Part shown: piece by piece, positions 1 to 7,734 of the stretch | Layout: each line of letters opens with the position of its first letter | How positions within the stretch are numbered: position 1 is the first letter of the stretch | Assembly (NCBI GenBank): GCA_002328485.1 | Contig: DCUF01000016.1 | Span: 1-33,931 of the forward strand | DNA from: Deltaproteobacteria bacterium UBA2221 | GTDB lineage: Bacteria; Desulfobacterota; Syntrophorhabdia; Syntrophorhabdales; WCHB1-27 | DNA: 33,931 bases | Direction: 5' to 3' | Made by a program: the position numbers and the translations under genes | Notes under the pieces: model-generated | Database searches by the model: none | The model's input: the letters and a program-made list of their open reading frames with translations, nothing else | Told to the model about the DNA's origin: nothing

Positions 1-59
1 GATGGCAGTGGCGGTGAGGCCGCACCGGTAAGGTCTCGGCCAGGTGGCGTGCCCAAGGG

Positions 60-395
60 CTATTTTGGTTCAGGCTCAGCCTTTACCTTGAGTATGCACG
101 TTGCTTCGGACACCGGCTTGTTGTCTGAGGCCGTTACCTTAACAGTATCGCCTACCGCCAGCTCCTTGAAGCCTGCGCACTGTTTCTTACCGTGGCGTTT
201 GTAATGGAAATTCAACATTCCGGTCTGAGTCTGGACCTTCAGGACCTTCGTTTCGGTACCCTTGGCCTTTATAACCCCCGTATTCTCATACGACTGCGGC
301 TGGGCCTTAGCCTCTTGAGTTCCCGCGCTCAGATCAGAGGCAGCGAAAAAGATTCCACATGCGATTGCGATCAAGCCTGTTTTTCTCCAGTCCAT
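60..395 (-). CDS. small secreted protein, function unknown
   Basis: Encodes 111 aa. Residues 1-31 look like a cleavable signal peptide: an Arg/Lys start, a hydrophobic stretch (residues 7-20) and small residues before a probable cleavage near AKA-Q. The mature part is short and Lys-rich. It has two Cys (in KKQCAG and EATCIL) that could form a disulfide in the periplasm. Its pattern of alternating strands (VIKAKGTETKVLKV, LNFHYK, AVGDTVKVTA) suggests a small beta-barrel, perhaps OB-like; this is inference. An AGGAG site lies about 8 nt before the ATG, which supports this start. The next gene on the same strand, a lipoprotein, lies about 100 bp upstream, so the two may be co-expressed. No family is recognised with confidence. 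Confidence 0.7.
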   Translation of the reverse strand: MDWRKTGLIAIACGIFFAASDLSAGTQEAKAQPQSYENTGVIKAKGTETKVLKVQTQTGMLNFHYKRHGKKQCAGFKELAVGDTVKVTASDNKPVSEATCILKVKAEPEPK

Positions 396-499
396 AATCT
401 TGTTCTCCTCTCGTTTATCGATTATCCCTGCTCCGCTTTCCAGAAATGCTTAAGGTATAGACCGGGCAAGCGCCTTCAGCCCTGGTGGTGGTCCGAAAT

Positions 500-1057
500 C
501 TACCGGCAGTTGTAGAATTCAGGCTCCCCTATGATTAATCGCGCGCCCCTGCCGTGGTTGATGCGCAGTTCCGAGCCTACGTACATCTTTTTCACCCCCG
601 AGATTTCGAAATCAACGCCGACCGTTTGGCCCGGACTCACCTTAATACTTTTTAGTACCTCGCCATCCCTGGCCCCATTCCTGAAGAAGAAGGTCATGGA
701 ATCCTTAACGTTGCTGTCGACGTAGATCTTTGCATTAAACCGGTTGAACCTCCCCATGGGCTTCACATATGCGGCAAAATAGGCCATCTCCAGGGGGGTT
801 TTGTTGGTTATCCCCCAGCGATAAACCATTTTCCGCGTGGTGAGGGTGGAGGGATCGGTGGTCATCATGGTGCCGTAGTAGTCCTCGTAGTGTTGACGTG
901 TCCTGGCCTGCATGACGCTTCTATTTTCGCAAGCGGGCTTGATCGATTCCGGAGCGCGGAAGGGGGCTGGTCCGTCACCACCCTTCATGGGGGCCTGTGC
1001 CCCTGCGCAGGAACAGAGGACGGAAACGATGAAGCCTAATACGAGAACATTTCTCAT
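500..1057 (-). CDS. putative lipoprotein, function unknown
   Basis: The start is set at an internal ATG that gives 185 aa. It is preceded by GGGAGG with normal spacing and places a lipoprotein signal at the N-terminus: MRN, a hydrophobic run, then the lipobox LCS-C at residues 13-16. A longer frame reaching position 1087 would bury the signal behind 10 extra residues. The mature protein has a hydrophilic PMKGGDGPAPF linker and then a beta-rich domain rich in aromatic and Gly residues (YRWGITNKTPLEMAYFAAY, SPGQTVGVDFEIS). It is probably anchored in the envelope. I do not recognise a named domain, and a carbohydrate- or ligand-binding beta-sandwich is only a guess. It lies upstream of the small secreted protein on the same strand and is divergent from the Cys-rich gene that starts at 1238. 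Confidence 0.7.
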   Translation of the reverse strand: MRNVLVLGFIVSVLCSCAGAQAPMKGGDGPAPFRAPESIKPACENRSVMQARTRQHYEDYYGTMMTTDPSTLTTRKMVYRWGITNKTPLEMAYFAAYVKPMGRFNRFNAKIYVDSNVKDSMTFFFRNGARDGEVLKSIKVSPGQTVGVDFEISGVKKMYVGSELRINHGRGARLIIGEPEFYNCR

Positions 1058-1204
1058 AACAGCGCCTCCCTTCATTGCTTTTCTCACGTTTCTACCTTAC
1101 CAAAGGAGGATTGGGTCTGCAAGCTATTTGGGACCGGGGCCGGCCTGTATCGACCATCGACAGGACCTTTTGTCCCTTTAGACCTGTGGCGGATGCCCAT
1201 GTGG

Positions 1205-1210
1205 TATAAT
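1205..1210 (+). promoter_or_regulatory. extended -10 element before the Cys-rich gene
   Basis: A perfect TATAAT is preceded by TGG, giving TGnTATAAT, the extended -10 class that can work without a good -35. No convincing TTGACA lies 16-18 nt upstream. Transcription would start near 1217, about 20 nt before the ATG at 1238, which supports that start over the upstream in-frame ATG at 1193. Confidence 0.5.
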
Positions 1211-1237
1211 GGTCCGAGAGGGGTTGAATCGCGGCAA

Positions 1238-1459
1238 ATGCCTATCATTAAACCAAAAGCAGGTTTCTGTATCGATTGCGACAACCGCCACGGGTGCAAG
1301 TCAAAGACGCCTCCCTGCCTCGTGCAGATGGAGGAGGACAACGTGACCGGCAAATCAGGCCGCCAATATCTTATGGAACTGAATCAGACGGACAAATGTC
1401 GAGACTGTCCATTCCTGCGCTCATGTTGGACAGAAGAGGAATACGATCGACTAACCTGA
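1238..1459 (+). CDS. small Cys-rich protein, possible metal binder
   Basis: Encodes 73 aa with seven Cys in two similar groups. Group one is C11-x2-C14-x5-C20-x6-C27 and group two is C54-x2-C57-x5-C63. The repeated C-x2-C-x5-C spacing with nearby Pro and Arg suggests two small zinc or iron-sulfur knuckles, the second lacking a fourth Cys. There is no signal peptide or membrane segment, so it should be cytoplasmic. An in-frame ATG at 1193 would add 15 residues but lies upstream of the extended -10 at 1205-1210, so the ATG at 1238 is preferred. A GAGGGG stretch about 12 nt upstream is a poor ribosome site. No family is recognised. It is convergent with the amidohydrolase that ends at 1507. Confidence 0.65.
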   Translation: MPIIKPKAGFCIDCDNRHGCKSKTPPCLVQMEEDNVTGKSGRQYLMELNQTDKCRDCPFLRSCWTEEEYDRLT

Positions 1460-1506
1460 CCCATTGACCCGCTTGTTTGTGGGGTAGGGCAATTTGGGAA
1501 CGGCCC

Positions 1507-2298
1507 TCAGCACTTGTAGAACTCGGGCCGTCTGTCTTCGAGGAGATGGTTGTAGGGATTCAACCTCTTGTTCGCGGCCATGGCGAGGTCCACATCAACG
1601 GTGATCAGGGCCTCCTCCTGCTCCGGGGCCCGTGCGAGAATGGAGCCGTCGGGTGCCGTAATCTGACTGGTGCCGATGAACGTGAGGCACTGATCCGCCG
1701 TGCGGCATTCGCTCCCGATCCTGTTGGCGGTCACCGCGAAAACCCGGTTTTCCAGGGAACGGATGGGCATGGCAGAGGGGCACCAGGGCAAGACGAGATT
1801 TGCGGGGTGGCAGATTATCTCGGCGCCCATCAGTGTCAGGGTTCTCATCGATTCCGGGAATACCCAGTCAAAGCAGATCATGATTCCGATTCGGCCGACG
1901 GACGTATCGAAAACCCTGAACCCGCTATCTCCCGGCTCGAACCAGAGTTTTTCCTCGAAGAATAAATGGGTCTTCCTATAGACCCCGATAAAACCGTTGG
2001 GACCTGTTATGACGGCCGAGTTATAGAGCCGCTCACCGTCTTGTTCCGCCAGACCTGCTACGATATGGATGTTCTGCTCCCGGGAGAGCCGCACCATTGC
2101 TTGGGTGGTTTCCCCTTCCGGCACCGGTTCCGAGAGATTGAGGGCTTCGGCTTTCGATGTAAATTGATAACCGGTGGCAAAAAGCTCCGGCAGGACCAGA
2201 AGATCCATCTGCGCTTCTCTCGTGGCCTCGGTCACTTTCTCCAGGTTCACGTGTTTGCGGCCAAACAGGGGGTTGAACTGATAGAACCCGACCTTCAT
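1507..2298 (-). CDS. carbon-nitrogen hydrolase (nitrilase superfamily)
   Basis: Encodes 263 aa from the ATG at 2298, where homology to the family begins (MKVGFYQFNPLFG); the open frame runs 29 codons further upstream but that part looks non-coding. The nitrilase catalytic triad is complete: E38 in LPELFATGY, K109 in YRKTHLF and C142 in MICFDWVFPES. These enzymes hydrolyse amides or nitriles through a Cys thioester in an alpha-beta-beta-alpha sandwich, usually as oligomers in the cytoplasm. The length suits the single-domain amidase branch (N-carbamoyl or omega-amidase-like). The substrate cannot be told from the sequence. It stands alone: the genes on either side are unrelated and on the other strand. 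The C-terminus (NPYNHLLEDRRPEFYK) is typical of family members in anaerobes. Confidence 0.9.
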   Translation of the reverse strand: MKVGFYQFNPLFGRKHVNLEKVTEATREAQMDLLVLPELFATGYQFTSKAEALNLSEPVPEGETTQAMVRLSREQNIHIVAGLAEQDGERLYNSAVITGPNGFIGVYRKTHLFFEEKLWFEPGDSGFRVFDTSVGRIGIMICFDWVFPESMRTLTLMGAEIICHPANLVLPWCPSAMPIRSLENRVFAVTANRIGSECRTADQCLTFIGTSQITAPDGSILARAPEQEEALITVDVDLAMAANKRLNPYNHLLEDRRPEFYKC

Positions 2299-2497
2299 GG
2301 CGACTATCTTACCATCCGGCAGCCGAGGCCGGCAAGTCGCGGCACGAAGTGCCAGAGAAGGCTTTCTTTGTACGCATACAGCCAAGGTATGGCCCGCGCG
2401 GTTAACCGGATCAACTTCCTTTTATGCATAGCATCTCGAACGACCGGAGGGAGTGGGTGGTGAAACTAATAATAGAGTCAATAAGGGCGAAAAGAAA

Positions 2498-2503
2498 TAT
2501 AAT
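2498..2503 (+). promoter_or_regulatory. -10 element upstream of the DUF975 gene
   Basis: A perfect TATAAT lies in an A-rich stretch. A weak -35 (GAGTCA, 3 of 6 matches) sits 17 nt upstream at 2475-2480. Predicted transcription would begin near 2510, about 50 nt before the start codon. The spacer and upstream DNA are AT-rich relative to the neighbouring genes. Confidence 0.4.
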
Positions 2504-2561
2504 GGGTTCGTGCGTCGCAGAATAAGGAACGGCAACTAGGGAAGAAGAATGTGAAGGGGGT

Positions 2562-3170
2562 ATGATGGGCCGAATCTCTGTTACAGAAAACCGTATGTTG
2601 ATGGCTCAAGCTCGAGAATCTCTCAAGGGCAAATGGGGGCTGGCCGTGGGTACTTTTGTTGTCTTCATGGTCGTAGCCGGTTTCGCCCAGGTCGTTCCCT
2701 TTGTGGGCGCTATCATCTCCATCATTATCTCCGGTCCCGTGACTCTTGGGTGGGCCGTTTTTAGTCTGGCCCTGGCCCGGGACGACAATGCGCGGCTGGA
2801 AATGATATTTGATGGCTTTCGCATGTTCGGCACGGCCCTCGGGGCCTATCTGCTGGCCGGCCTCTTTGTCTTTTTGTGGTCTCTGCTTCTGATTGTGCCC
2901 GGTATCATCGCCGCGCTGGCCTATTCTCAAATGTATTACATTCTCGCCGAGGACAAGACGATAGGGGCTTTCGAGGTCATTCGGAAGAGCAAAGAGATGA
3001 TGGTCGGAAACAAAGGGAAGTTCTTCTGTTTGGGTGTGCGTTTCCTGGGGTGGGCGTTGCTCTGCATCCTTACCCTTGGCATCGGGTTTTTGTGGCTCTG
3101 CCCCTACGTGGCGGTGGCTACGGCTAAATTCTATGATGACATCAGGGAGGCCCCGTCAGCGGCTGCCTGA
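2562..3170 (+). CDS. DUF975 family integral membrane protein
   Basis: Encodes 202 aa. Family features run the whole length: an N-terminal MLMAQARESLKGKWGLAVGTF segment leading into the first membrane helix, a GPVTLGWAVF segment with helices two and three, the conserved charged loop DDNARLEMIFDGF, LAGLFVFLWSLLLIVPGIIAALAYS, then IGAFEVIRKSKEMM and a last hydrophobic stretch ending in AKFYDD. About five or six membrane helices are likely, so it sits in the inner membrane. The molecular function of DUF975 is unknown. The AAGGGGG just before the start suits the second ATG (2565) better than the first, so the true start may be 3 nt downstream. It appears to be a single-gene transcript. Confidence 0.88.
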   Translation: MMGRISVTENRMLMAQARESLKGKWGLAVGTFVVFMVVAGFAQVVPFVGAIISIIISGPVTLGWAVFSLALARDDNARLEMIFDGFRMFGTALGAYLLAGLFVFLWSLLLIVPGIIAALAYSQMYYILAEDKTIGAFEVIRKSKEMMVGNKGKFFCLGVRFLGWALLCILTLGIGFLWLCPYVAVATAKFYDDIREAPSAAA

Positions 3171-3294
3171 GGTGCCCAGAAAATAATATTTTAGATTGGA
3201 TTCCTCAATCACAATCGTTTAAATTGATACACCCGAGATCGTAAAAGATTCGATCAAGAGTACAATCAATATTGAAGGAGCTACGTGAGAACCT

Positions 3295-3726
3295 ATGAGA
3301 GATGTGCTAGTTTGCCGGGACGTCGACGACGAAGAACTGATACCCAACAAGACTGAAACCAGACGATCCTCCCCCGTACGGTTGGCAGAGATGGTCATTG
3401 GTGGATTTGCCGCGTCATTCGGGACAGCGCAGGGCCCGGCGGTATTCGTGGCCGATCCTGAGGACCCTCTATCCCTGGGTGGAATACCCGAAGGGTCTGT
3501 TTTGGTGAGCCAAAAGGCCCATCCAAATCTAACCATGGTCATTCCCCGTCTAGGGGCGCTCGTTGTGGAGAATGGCGGTATGTTGTCTACGGTTGCCGAA
3601 GCTGCGCGAGTTCATGCAATCCCGGCGGTCATGGGGGCGACAGGACTGTCGGAAAAGATTCACGAAGGCGACATCGTACGGGTAGAGGGAAGGAATGGGG
3701 TCGTCAAGCTTATCAGGAAGAGGTAG
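3295..3726 (+). CDS. stand-alone PEP-utilising-enzyme mobile (swivelling) domain lacking its histidine
   Basis: Encodes 143 aa matching the phosphohistidine swivelling domain found in PEP synthase, pyruvate phosphate dikinase and phenylphosphate synthase. The alignable core runs from about residue 60 (GGIPEGSVLVSQ) through RLGALVVENGG to IPAVMGATGLSEKIHEGDIVRVEG. In active family members the loop reads GG-x-[TL]-SH-x-A and the His carries the phosphate. Here it reads GGMLSTVAEAAR, with Thr in place of His, so phosphotransfer by the usual route should be impossible. The family assignment rests on the surrounding fold signature. No partner nucleotide-binding or PEP-binding domain is nearby. It could be a binding or regulatory relic of the fold. 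An AAGGAG sits about 14 nt before the ATG, longer than usual. Confidence 0.75.
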   Translation: MRDVLVCRDVDDEELIPNKTETRRSSPVRLAEMVIGGFAASFGTAQGPAVFVADPEDPLSLGGIPEGSVLVSQKAHPNLTMVIPRLGALVVENGGMLSTVAEAARVHAIPAVMGATGLSEKIHEGDIVRVEGRNGVVKLIRKR

Positions 3727-3754
3727 ATTCGCTTAGCCTCGAAGGCGCCCCAAG

Positions 3755-3823
3755 GGCAAGTCCCCGGCTCACACGGTCCGTGCCGATTTCCCCGCACGGC
3801 GGTGCTTGCCGGAAAGACGGACC
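3755..3823. repeat. nested and competing inverted repeats between convergent genes
   Basis: GGCAAG (3755-3760) pairs with CTTGCC (3805-3810) around an inner pair CCGTGC (3778-3783) and GCACGG (3794-3799). A third element, ACGGACC (3817-3823), is complementary to GGTCCGT (3775-3781), which overlaps the inner left arm, so two folds exclude each other. No T-tract follows. It may act as a two-way transcription end between the swivelling-domain gene and the minus-strand gene at 3862, but a regulatory RNA cannot be excluded. Confidence 0.35.
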
Positions 3824-3861
3824 AGAAAGGCGCGTATGAGCAATAAGAAATCCCCTTTGCC

Positions 3862-4272
3862 TCAAGACCGGACGTCGACGCCGCGCTCTCTCAGCTCTTT
3901 AGTCTTTTTCTGAGAGCATTCCTCGCAGCGAAACTCTGGACGAGGGTCTTTCGTCCTGTCGTAGTTTCTGGTCTTTACGAGACGGTACCCTCGGGTGACC
4001 CTTTCACAGTCGACACACGTGATGTTTTCCCTCACCTCCCATTGATCCTCGAGCCTTGGAGTGGTGAAGATGAACCGGTCCACCCAGAAGAAGATGAGGC
4101 CGCCTATGAGGTTGGCGATTATTGTGGCGGTCCATTTGTTCGTCGTGGAAAGCCAGAGCAGGACCAAGGCCAGGATGGGGGTACTCAACTGCCAACGGAT
4201 GAGATAGAGGCCGTATCTTTTAAGATTTACATTGACGATCGCCCTTTGTAGTCGCCCCGGGGTATTCGCCAT
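3862..4272 (-). CDS. two-helix membrane protein with C-terminal CxxC zinc ribbon
   Basis: Encodes 136 aa. A basic N-terminus (RLQRAIVNVNLKRYGLYLIRW) leads to two hydrophobic helices at about 28-42 and 49-64 with a short turn. The soluble tail carries two knuckles, C86-x2-C89 and C116-x2-C119, 27 residues apart, as expected for a zinc ribbon. By the positive-inside rule both ends should face the cytoplasm, so the ribbon is cytoplasmic; this is inference. The ribosome site AAGGAGG lies about 5 nt before the ATG and is very strong. No named family is recognised. The GYD gene lies 24 bp upstream on the same strand, so the two are probably one transcript from the promoter at 4607-4634. Confidence 0.7.
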   Translation of the reverse strand: MANTPGRLQRAIVNVNLKRYGLYLIRWQLSTPILALVLLWLSTTNKWTATIIANLIGGLIFFWVDRFIFTTPRLEDQWEVRENITCVDCERVTRGYRLVKTRNYDRTKDPRPEFRCEECSQKKTKELRERGVDVRS

Positions 4273-4296
4273 ATATCCTCCTTCTAACGATCCCCC

Positions 4297-4587
4297 TTAA
4301 GCCGGCTTGAGTTTTTTGACGAATTCCGGGATGGGGATGGCGGGGAGGGTGATGATGTGGACCGTACCCCGGGCCCCCAGCTCCATGGAGACCTTGGCGA
4401 TCACCTCATTGCTGGGCGCGTCGAGTATGCTGATGAAATCATAGGGACCGAGGACGGCATATTGGGCAAGCACCTTGACGCCCATCTGCTCGATCTCCTT
4501 GTTGACCGCCTCGATGCGCTCCGGATTGTTCTTGATGGTTTTTCTCCCCTCGTCAGTGAGCGTGCTCATCAATATGTAGGGTGGCAT
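4297..4587 (-). CDS. GYD domain protein
   Basis: Encodes 96 aa, the usual length for this family of small ferredoxin-fold proteins. The name-giving region is present as VLGPYDFISILDAP. Other conserved parts are the start MPPYILMSTLTDEGRKTIKNNPERI and the acidic and Gly-rich LGARGTVHIITLPAIP. GYD proteins are cytoplasmic and probably form oligomers like the related dimeric alpha/beta-barrel proteins. Their role is not established. A GAGAGGAGC ribosome site precedes the ATG. It is the first gene after a good minus-strand promoter and is followed closely by the membrane zinc-ribbon gene. Confidence 0.88.
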   Translation of the reverse strand: MPPYILMSTLTDEGRKTIKNNPERIEAVNKEIEQMGVKVLAQYAVLGPYDFISILDAPSNEVIAKVSMELGARGTVHIITLPAIPIPEFVKKLKPA

Positions 4588-4606
4588 AGTTGCTCCTCTC
4601 TCCCTA

Positions 4607-4634
4607 ATTGTAGAATAAGGCCCTTCAATGTCAA
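4607..4634 (-). promoter_or_regulatory. sigma70-type promoter for the GYD gene
   Basis: On the minus strand TTGACA (4629-4634) is followed after 16 nt by TACAAT (4607-4612). Transcription would begin around 4600, leaving a leader of about 13 nt that just holds the GAGAGGAGC ribosome site of the gene starting at 4587. Confidence 0.6.
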
Positions 4635-4727
4635 CACCTATAATGGTCTACGTTGAATTGCCCTTGTGGTGCACCTCGATTCCGGCTCCCCGGCAGCCTT
4701 GGACCAATCAGGCAGACAATGATGGTG

Positions 4728-4733
4728 TATAAT
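4728..4733 (+). promoter_or_regulatory. -10 element upstream of the split sensor kinase
   Basis: A perfect TATAAT lies 33 nt before the ATG at 4767. No good -35 is found at 16-18 nt, so an activator or alternative contact may be needed. It is divergent from the GYD promoter about 100 bp away. Confidence 0.4.
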
Positions 4734-4766
4734 TCGGATGAACACTATGGCGAGTAGGAGCGCACC

Positions 4767-6629
4767 ATGACGGGCAAAGAGGACTCGAAGAAAAAGCTGC
4801 TGGAGGAGATCGCGGAACTCCGGGAGCGAATTGTCGAACTGGAGAGGTCGGATGCAGAGCGCGCGCGGATAGAAGAGCGACTCCGGGAGAGCGAAAGCCG
4901 ATTTCGGGTGATCGCCGATTATACGTCTGATTGTGAGTGCTGGCTCGATTCAAGGGGCAAGCTTGTGTGGATCAATACGGCGATCCTGGGGCTCACGGGC
5001 TACACCGTGGACGAGTGTATGGCTATGTCTGACTTCCCTCTGCCCCTCGTTGATGGAGAGGACCGATATCGATTAGACGATTTCTTCGCACAGGCCGTCC
5101 AGGGTTCAAGCGGGAACGATGTCGAGTTCCGTCTCCGGCGTAAGGATGGCAGCCCTCTATGGGTGTCGGCCTCGTGGCAGCCCATATATGCTGCCGATGG
5201 GTCTTCCATGGGCCACCGGTCAAGCATCCGTGATATCACCAAGCGTAAACACACCGAGGGGGCCCTGAGACGATCGGAAGATCTCCTTGCCAGCATCATC
5301 CAGTTCCTTCCCGACCCCACCTTTGCAACGGATCGTCAAGGGAGGATCATCTCCTGGAACAAGGCCATGGAAGAGATGAGCGGTGTTTCCGCCGATACGA
5401 TGCTTGGAAAGGGAGACCATGAATACGCCATACCCTTTTACGGAGAAAGACACCCCACCTTAGCGGATCTCCTATTCCGGTGGGATGACGACATAGCCAG
5501 GCAATACTCGTTTATCAAGAAGGAGGGCGATTTTCTGTATGGTGAGACAGAGTCGGCCTGTGTCTCTTACGGGCGGGGAAGGACACTGTGGGTCAAGGCC
5601 GGTCCTCTTCGCAACGCAGAGGGGGCCATCGTCGGCGCCATCGAGTCGGTGCGAGATATAACCGACCGAATCCAGACGGAAGCGGCACTTCGGGAGGCAA
5701 AGGAGTACACGGAAAATCTCATCAAATCAGCGAACCTTCTTGTTGTTGGCCTGGACCCTGTTGGAAACGTCACCCTTCTTAACGAAACGGGTGAGAAGAT
5801 AACAGGATACGGGATAGATGAAATTACAGGGAAGAACTGGTTTGATTTGATTGTCCCCAAGGTCACGTATCCCCATGCGTGGGATGATTTCAACCGACTG
5901 AAGAATGGGGACCTCGCTATGGGTACATTTGAGAATCCCATCATAACAAAGTCCGGCGAAGAACGGATAATCTCCTGGAAGAATAGTGTGCTCCGGCAGG
6001 AGGGCAAGTTCCTTGGCACCATATCATTCGGAACGGACATTACCGAGCAAAAACAGGCCCAGGAAGCTCTTCGAAAGAGTGAAGCGAGATTTCGACAGTT
6101 TGTCGAACAGGCTCCCATACCGTTGTGCGTTGTAAGTAAAGACGGTCTCTTCGGTTACTTCAATGACCGGTTTACCTTGATGTTCGGTTATACTCATGAC
6201 GATATCAGGACCTTGGACGAGTGGTGGCCGCTCGCCTATCCCGATGAGCACTACCGGCGGTTGGTTATTGATACCTGGGATGCTGTCGTACAAAAAGCTA
6301 TTGAAAAAGGCCGGGATATTGAGCCGGCCGAATACGATGTAACCTGCAAAGATGGTGGCGTACGGAAGGTCGAGATATCAGGCGTGACCATGGGAGATAG
6401 TCTCCTGACAATTTTTGTCGACATTACCGAACGTAAACGGACCGAAGAGGCATTGCGTGAGGCCCACGATGAACTGGAGCACCGTGTCGAGGAAAGGACC
6501 CGTCAGTTGACCGAAGCCTACGAAAACCTGCAGAGAAAGACAGAGAAACGAAGGAAGATGGAGGATCATCTCAGGCAGGGCCAGAAGCTGGAAGCCCTCG
6601 GGACCCTCGCAAGGTGGTATTGCCCATGA
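4767..6629 (+). CDS. PAS sensor hybrid histidine kinase, N-terminal (PAS) fragment of a frameshifted gene
   Basis: Encodes 620 aa: a coiled-coil start (residues 5-45), then four PAS domains at about 47-165, 170-310, 312-432 and 437-560, each closing with a typical PAC end such as IRDITKRKH, VRDITDR, GTDITEQKQ and FVDITERKR. A long coiled coil (560-605) follows. There is no signal peptide or membrane helix, so sensing is cytoplasmic. The frame reads LEALGTLA and then drifts into ARWYCP-stop. Removing one A at 6611-6612 restores GGIAHDFNN, the H-box, in the next frame. The whole gene (4767-7725) would make 985 aa. The break lies in a two-base A run, not a long homopolymer, so either a real mutation or an assembly error is possible. 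A GTAGGAG ribosome site supports the start. Confidence 0.85.
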   Translation: MTGKEDSKKKLLEEIAELRERIVELERSDAERARIEERLRESESRFRVIADYTSDCECWLDSRGKLVWINTAILGLTGYTVDECMAMSDFPLPLVDGEDRYRLDDFFAQAVQGSSGNDVEFRLRRKDGSPLWVSASWQPIYAADGSSMGHRSSIRDITKRKHTEGALRRSEDLLASIIQFLPDPTFATDRQGRIISWNKAMEEMSGVSADTMLGKGDHEYAIPFYGERHPTLADLLFRWDDDIARQYSFIKKEGDFLYGETESACVSYGRGRTLWVKAGPLRNAEGAIVGAIESVRDITDRIQTEAALREAKEYTENLIKSANLLVVGLDPVGNVTLLNETGEKITGYGIDEITGKNWFDLIVPKVTYPHAWDDFNRLKNGDLAMGTFENPIITKSGEERIISWKNSVLRQEGKFLGTISFGTDITEQKQAQEALRKSEARFRQFVEQAPIPLCVVSKDGLFGYFNDRFTLMFGYTHDDIRTLDEWWPLAYPDEHYRRLVIDTWDAVVQKAIEKGRDIEPAEYDVTCKDGGVRKVEISGVTMGDSLLTIFVDITERKRTEEALREAHDELEHRVEERTRQLTEAYENLQRKTEKRRKMEDHLRQGQKLEALGTLARWYCP

Positions 6630-7725
6630 CTTCAACAACGTCCTCGCGGCCATTATTGGGTTTACCGAAATGGTTTTGGAGGATGTGGATCCCGGCGGGC
6701 CTGAACACAGGAGGTTGGAACTGGCATTGAAGGGGGCAAAAAGAGGACGAGATCTCGTGAAGCAGATCCTCGTCTTTAGCAGACATGCCGAGCAGGACCG
6801 AAAACTACTGGCCCTGAGCGACACCGTTGAAGAGGCGCTCAAGTTGCTGCGGCCCATCCTTCCTTCCACGATCGAGATGGTATGGAGGCGCTCCGAAGGG
6901 GATGACGTGATTCTGGCGGACCCCGTCCATATATACCAGATCCTGATGAACCTCTGCACGAACGCGGCCTATGCCATGCGAGACAAAGGAGGAATCCTGC
7001 GCTTAGGCATATCACGCGTCATCCTTACGGAGGGCGATCGGGCCTCGGAGCCGGACATCACGCCGGGAGAATACGTGGTGCTGGAGGTGCGTGACACCGG
7101 CAGGGGTATGGAACCGGAAACCCTTGAGCGGGTCTTTGATCCCTTCTTTACCACAAAGAAACAGGGTGAAGGGACGGGTCTGGGGCTTTCCGTTGTCCAT
7201 GGCATTGTAAAGAGTTTTGGAGGTCACATTACGGTCGAAAGCGAGCCGGCAAAAGGTACCTCTTTTTCTATCTATCTGCCGAAGGCCGATGAACGCCTTT
7301 GCACCGTGGGAAAGCATACTACTCCTGTGGCGGGAGGGAAGGAGCGCATACTCCTGGTGGATGATGAAGATATCATGATCGCCTTGGATGAGGAGAGATT
7401 GACCGGCCTTGGCTATGAGGTCGTTGCAAGCACCAGCAGCGAGGAGGCCCTGGAGATCTTCCGGAAGACCCCCGATCGGTTCGATCTTGTCATTACGGAT
7501 TACACCATGCCCAATCTGACGGGCATCGATCTTGCCGCTCAACTACTGATGATCAAGCCCACCATTCCTATTGTTCTCTGGACCGGTTACAACGAGGCTG
7601 TCTCGCGGGAACGGGTTCAGAAGGCAGGCATCAAGGCTTTCCTTATGAAGCCTTCGGATAAAAATACGCTGGCGGCGACCATCAGACGAGTGCTGGACGG
7701 CGAGACAGACGAGCGACGAGGGTGA
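6613..7725 (+). pseudogene. C-terminal part of the frameshifted kinase: HisKA, HATPase and receiver
   Basis: Homology resumes at 6613 with GGIAHDFNNVL, whose His is the autophosphorylation site; the first ATG of this frame is at 6670, after the H-box, so separate translation would not give a working kinase. The ATPase domain is intact: N-box MNLCTNAAYAMRDKGG, G1 RDTGRGM, F-box VFDPFFTTK and G2 GTGLGLSVVHGI. A receiver follows after a short linker with the acidic pair VDDED, phospho-acceptor D in VITDYTMPN, T in LWTGY and K in FLMKPSD. All catalytic residues are kept, so decay, if real, is very recent. It would be the transmitter half of the cytoplasmic PAS sensor encoded just upstream. The gene ends 9 bp from the convergent mnmA. 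Confidence 0.85.
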
Positions 7726-7734
7726 TTCTTTGTC

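Noticed and set aside
2478..2930. A 150-codon minus-strand open frame across the DUF975 gene
   Set aside because: It is antisense to a clear DUF975 protein, has no ribosome site, and its Gln/His/Asp-rich text is typical of a mirror frame.
3180..3290. AT-rich stretch with small palindromes, considered as an operator or origin-like site
   Set aside because: No repeated boxes and no recognisable regulator site. It is only a probable promoter area before the swivelling-domain gene.
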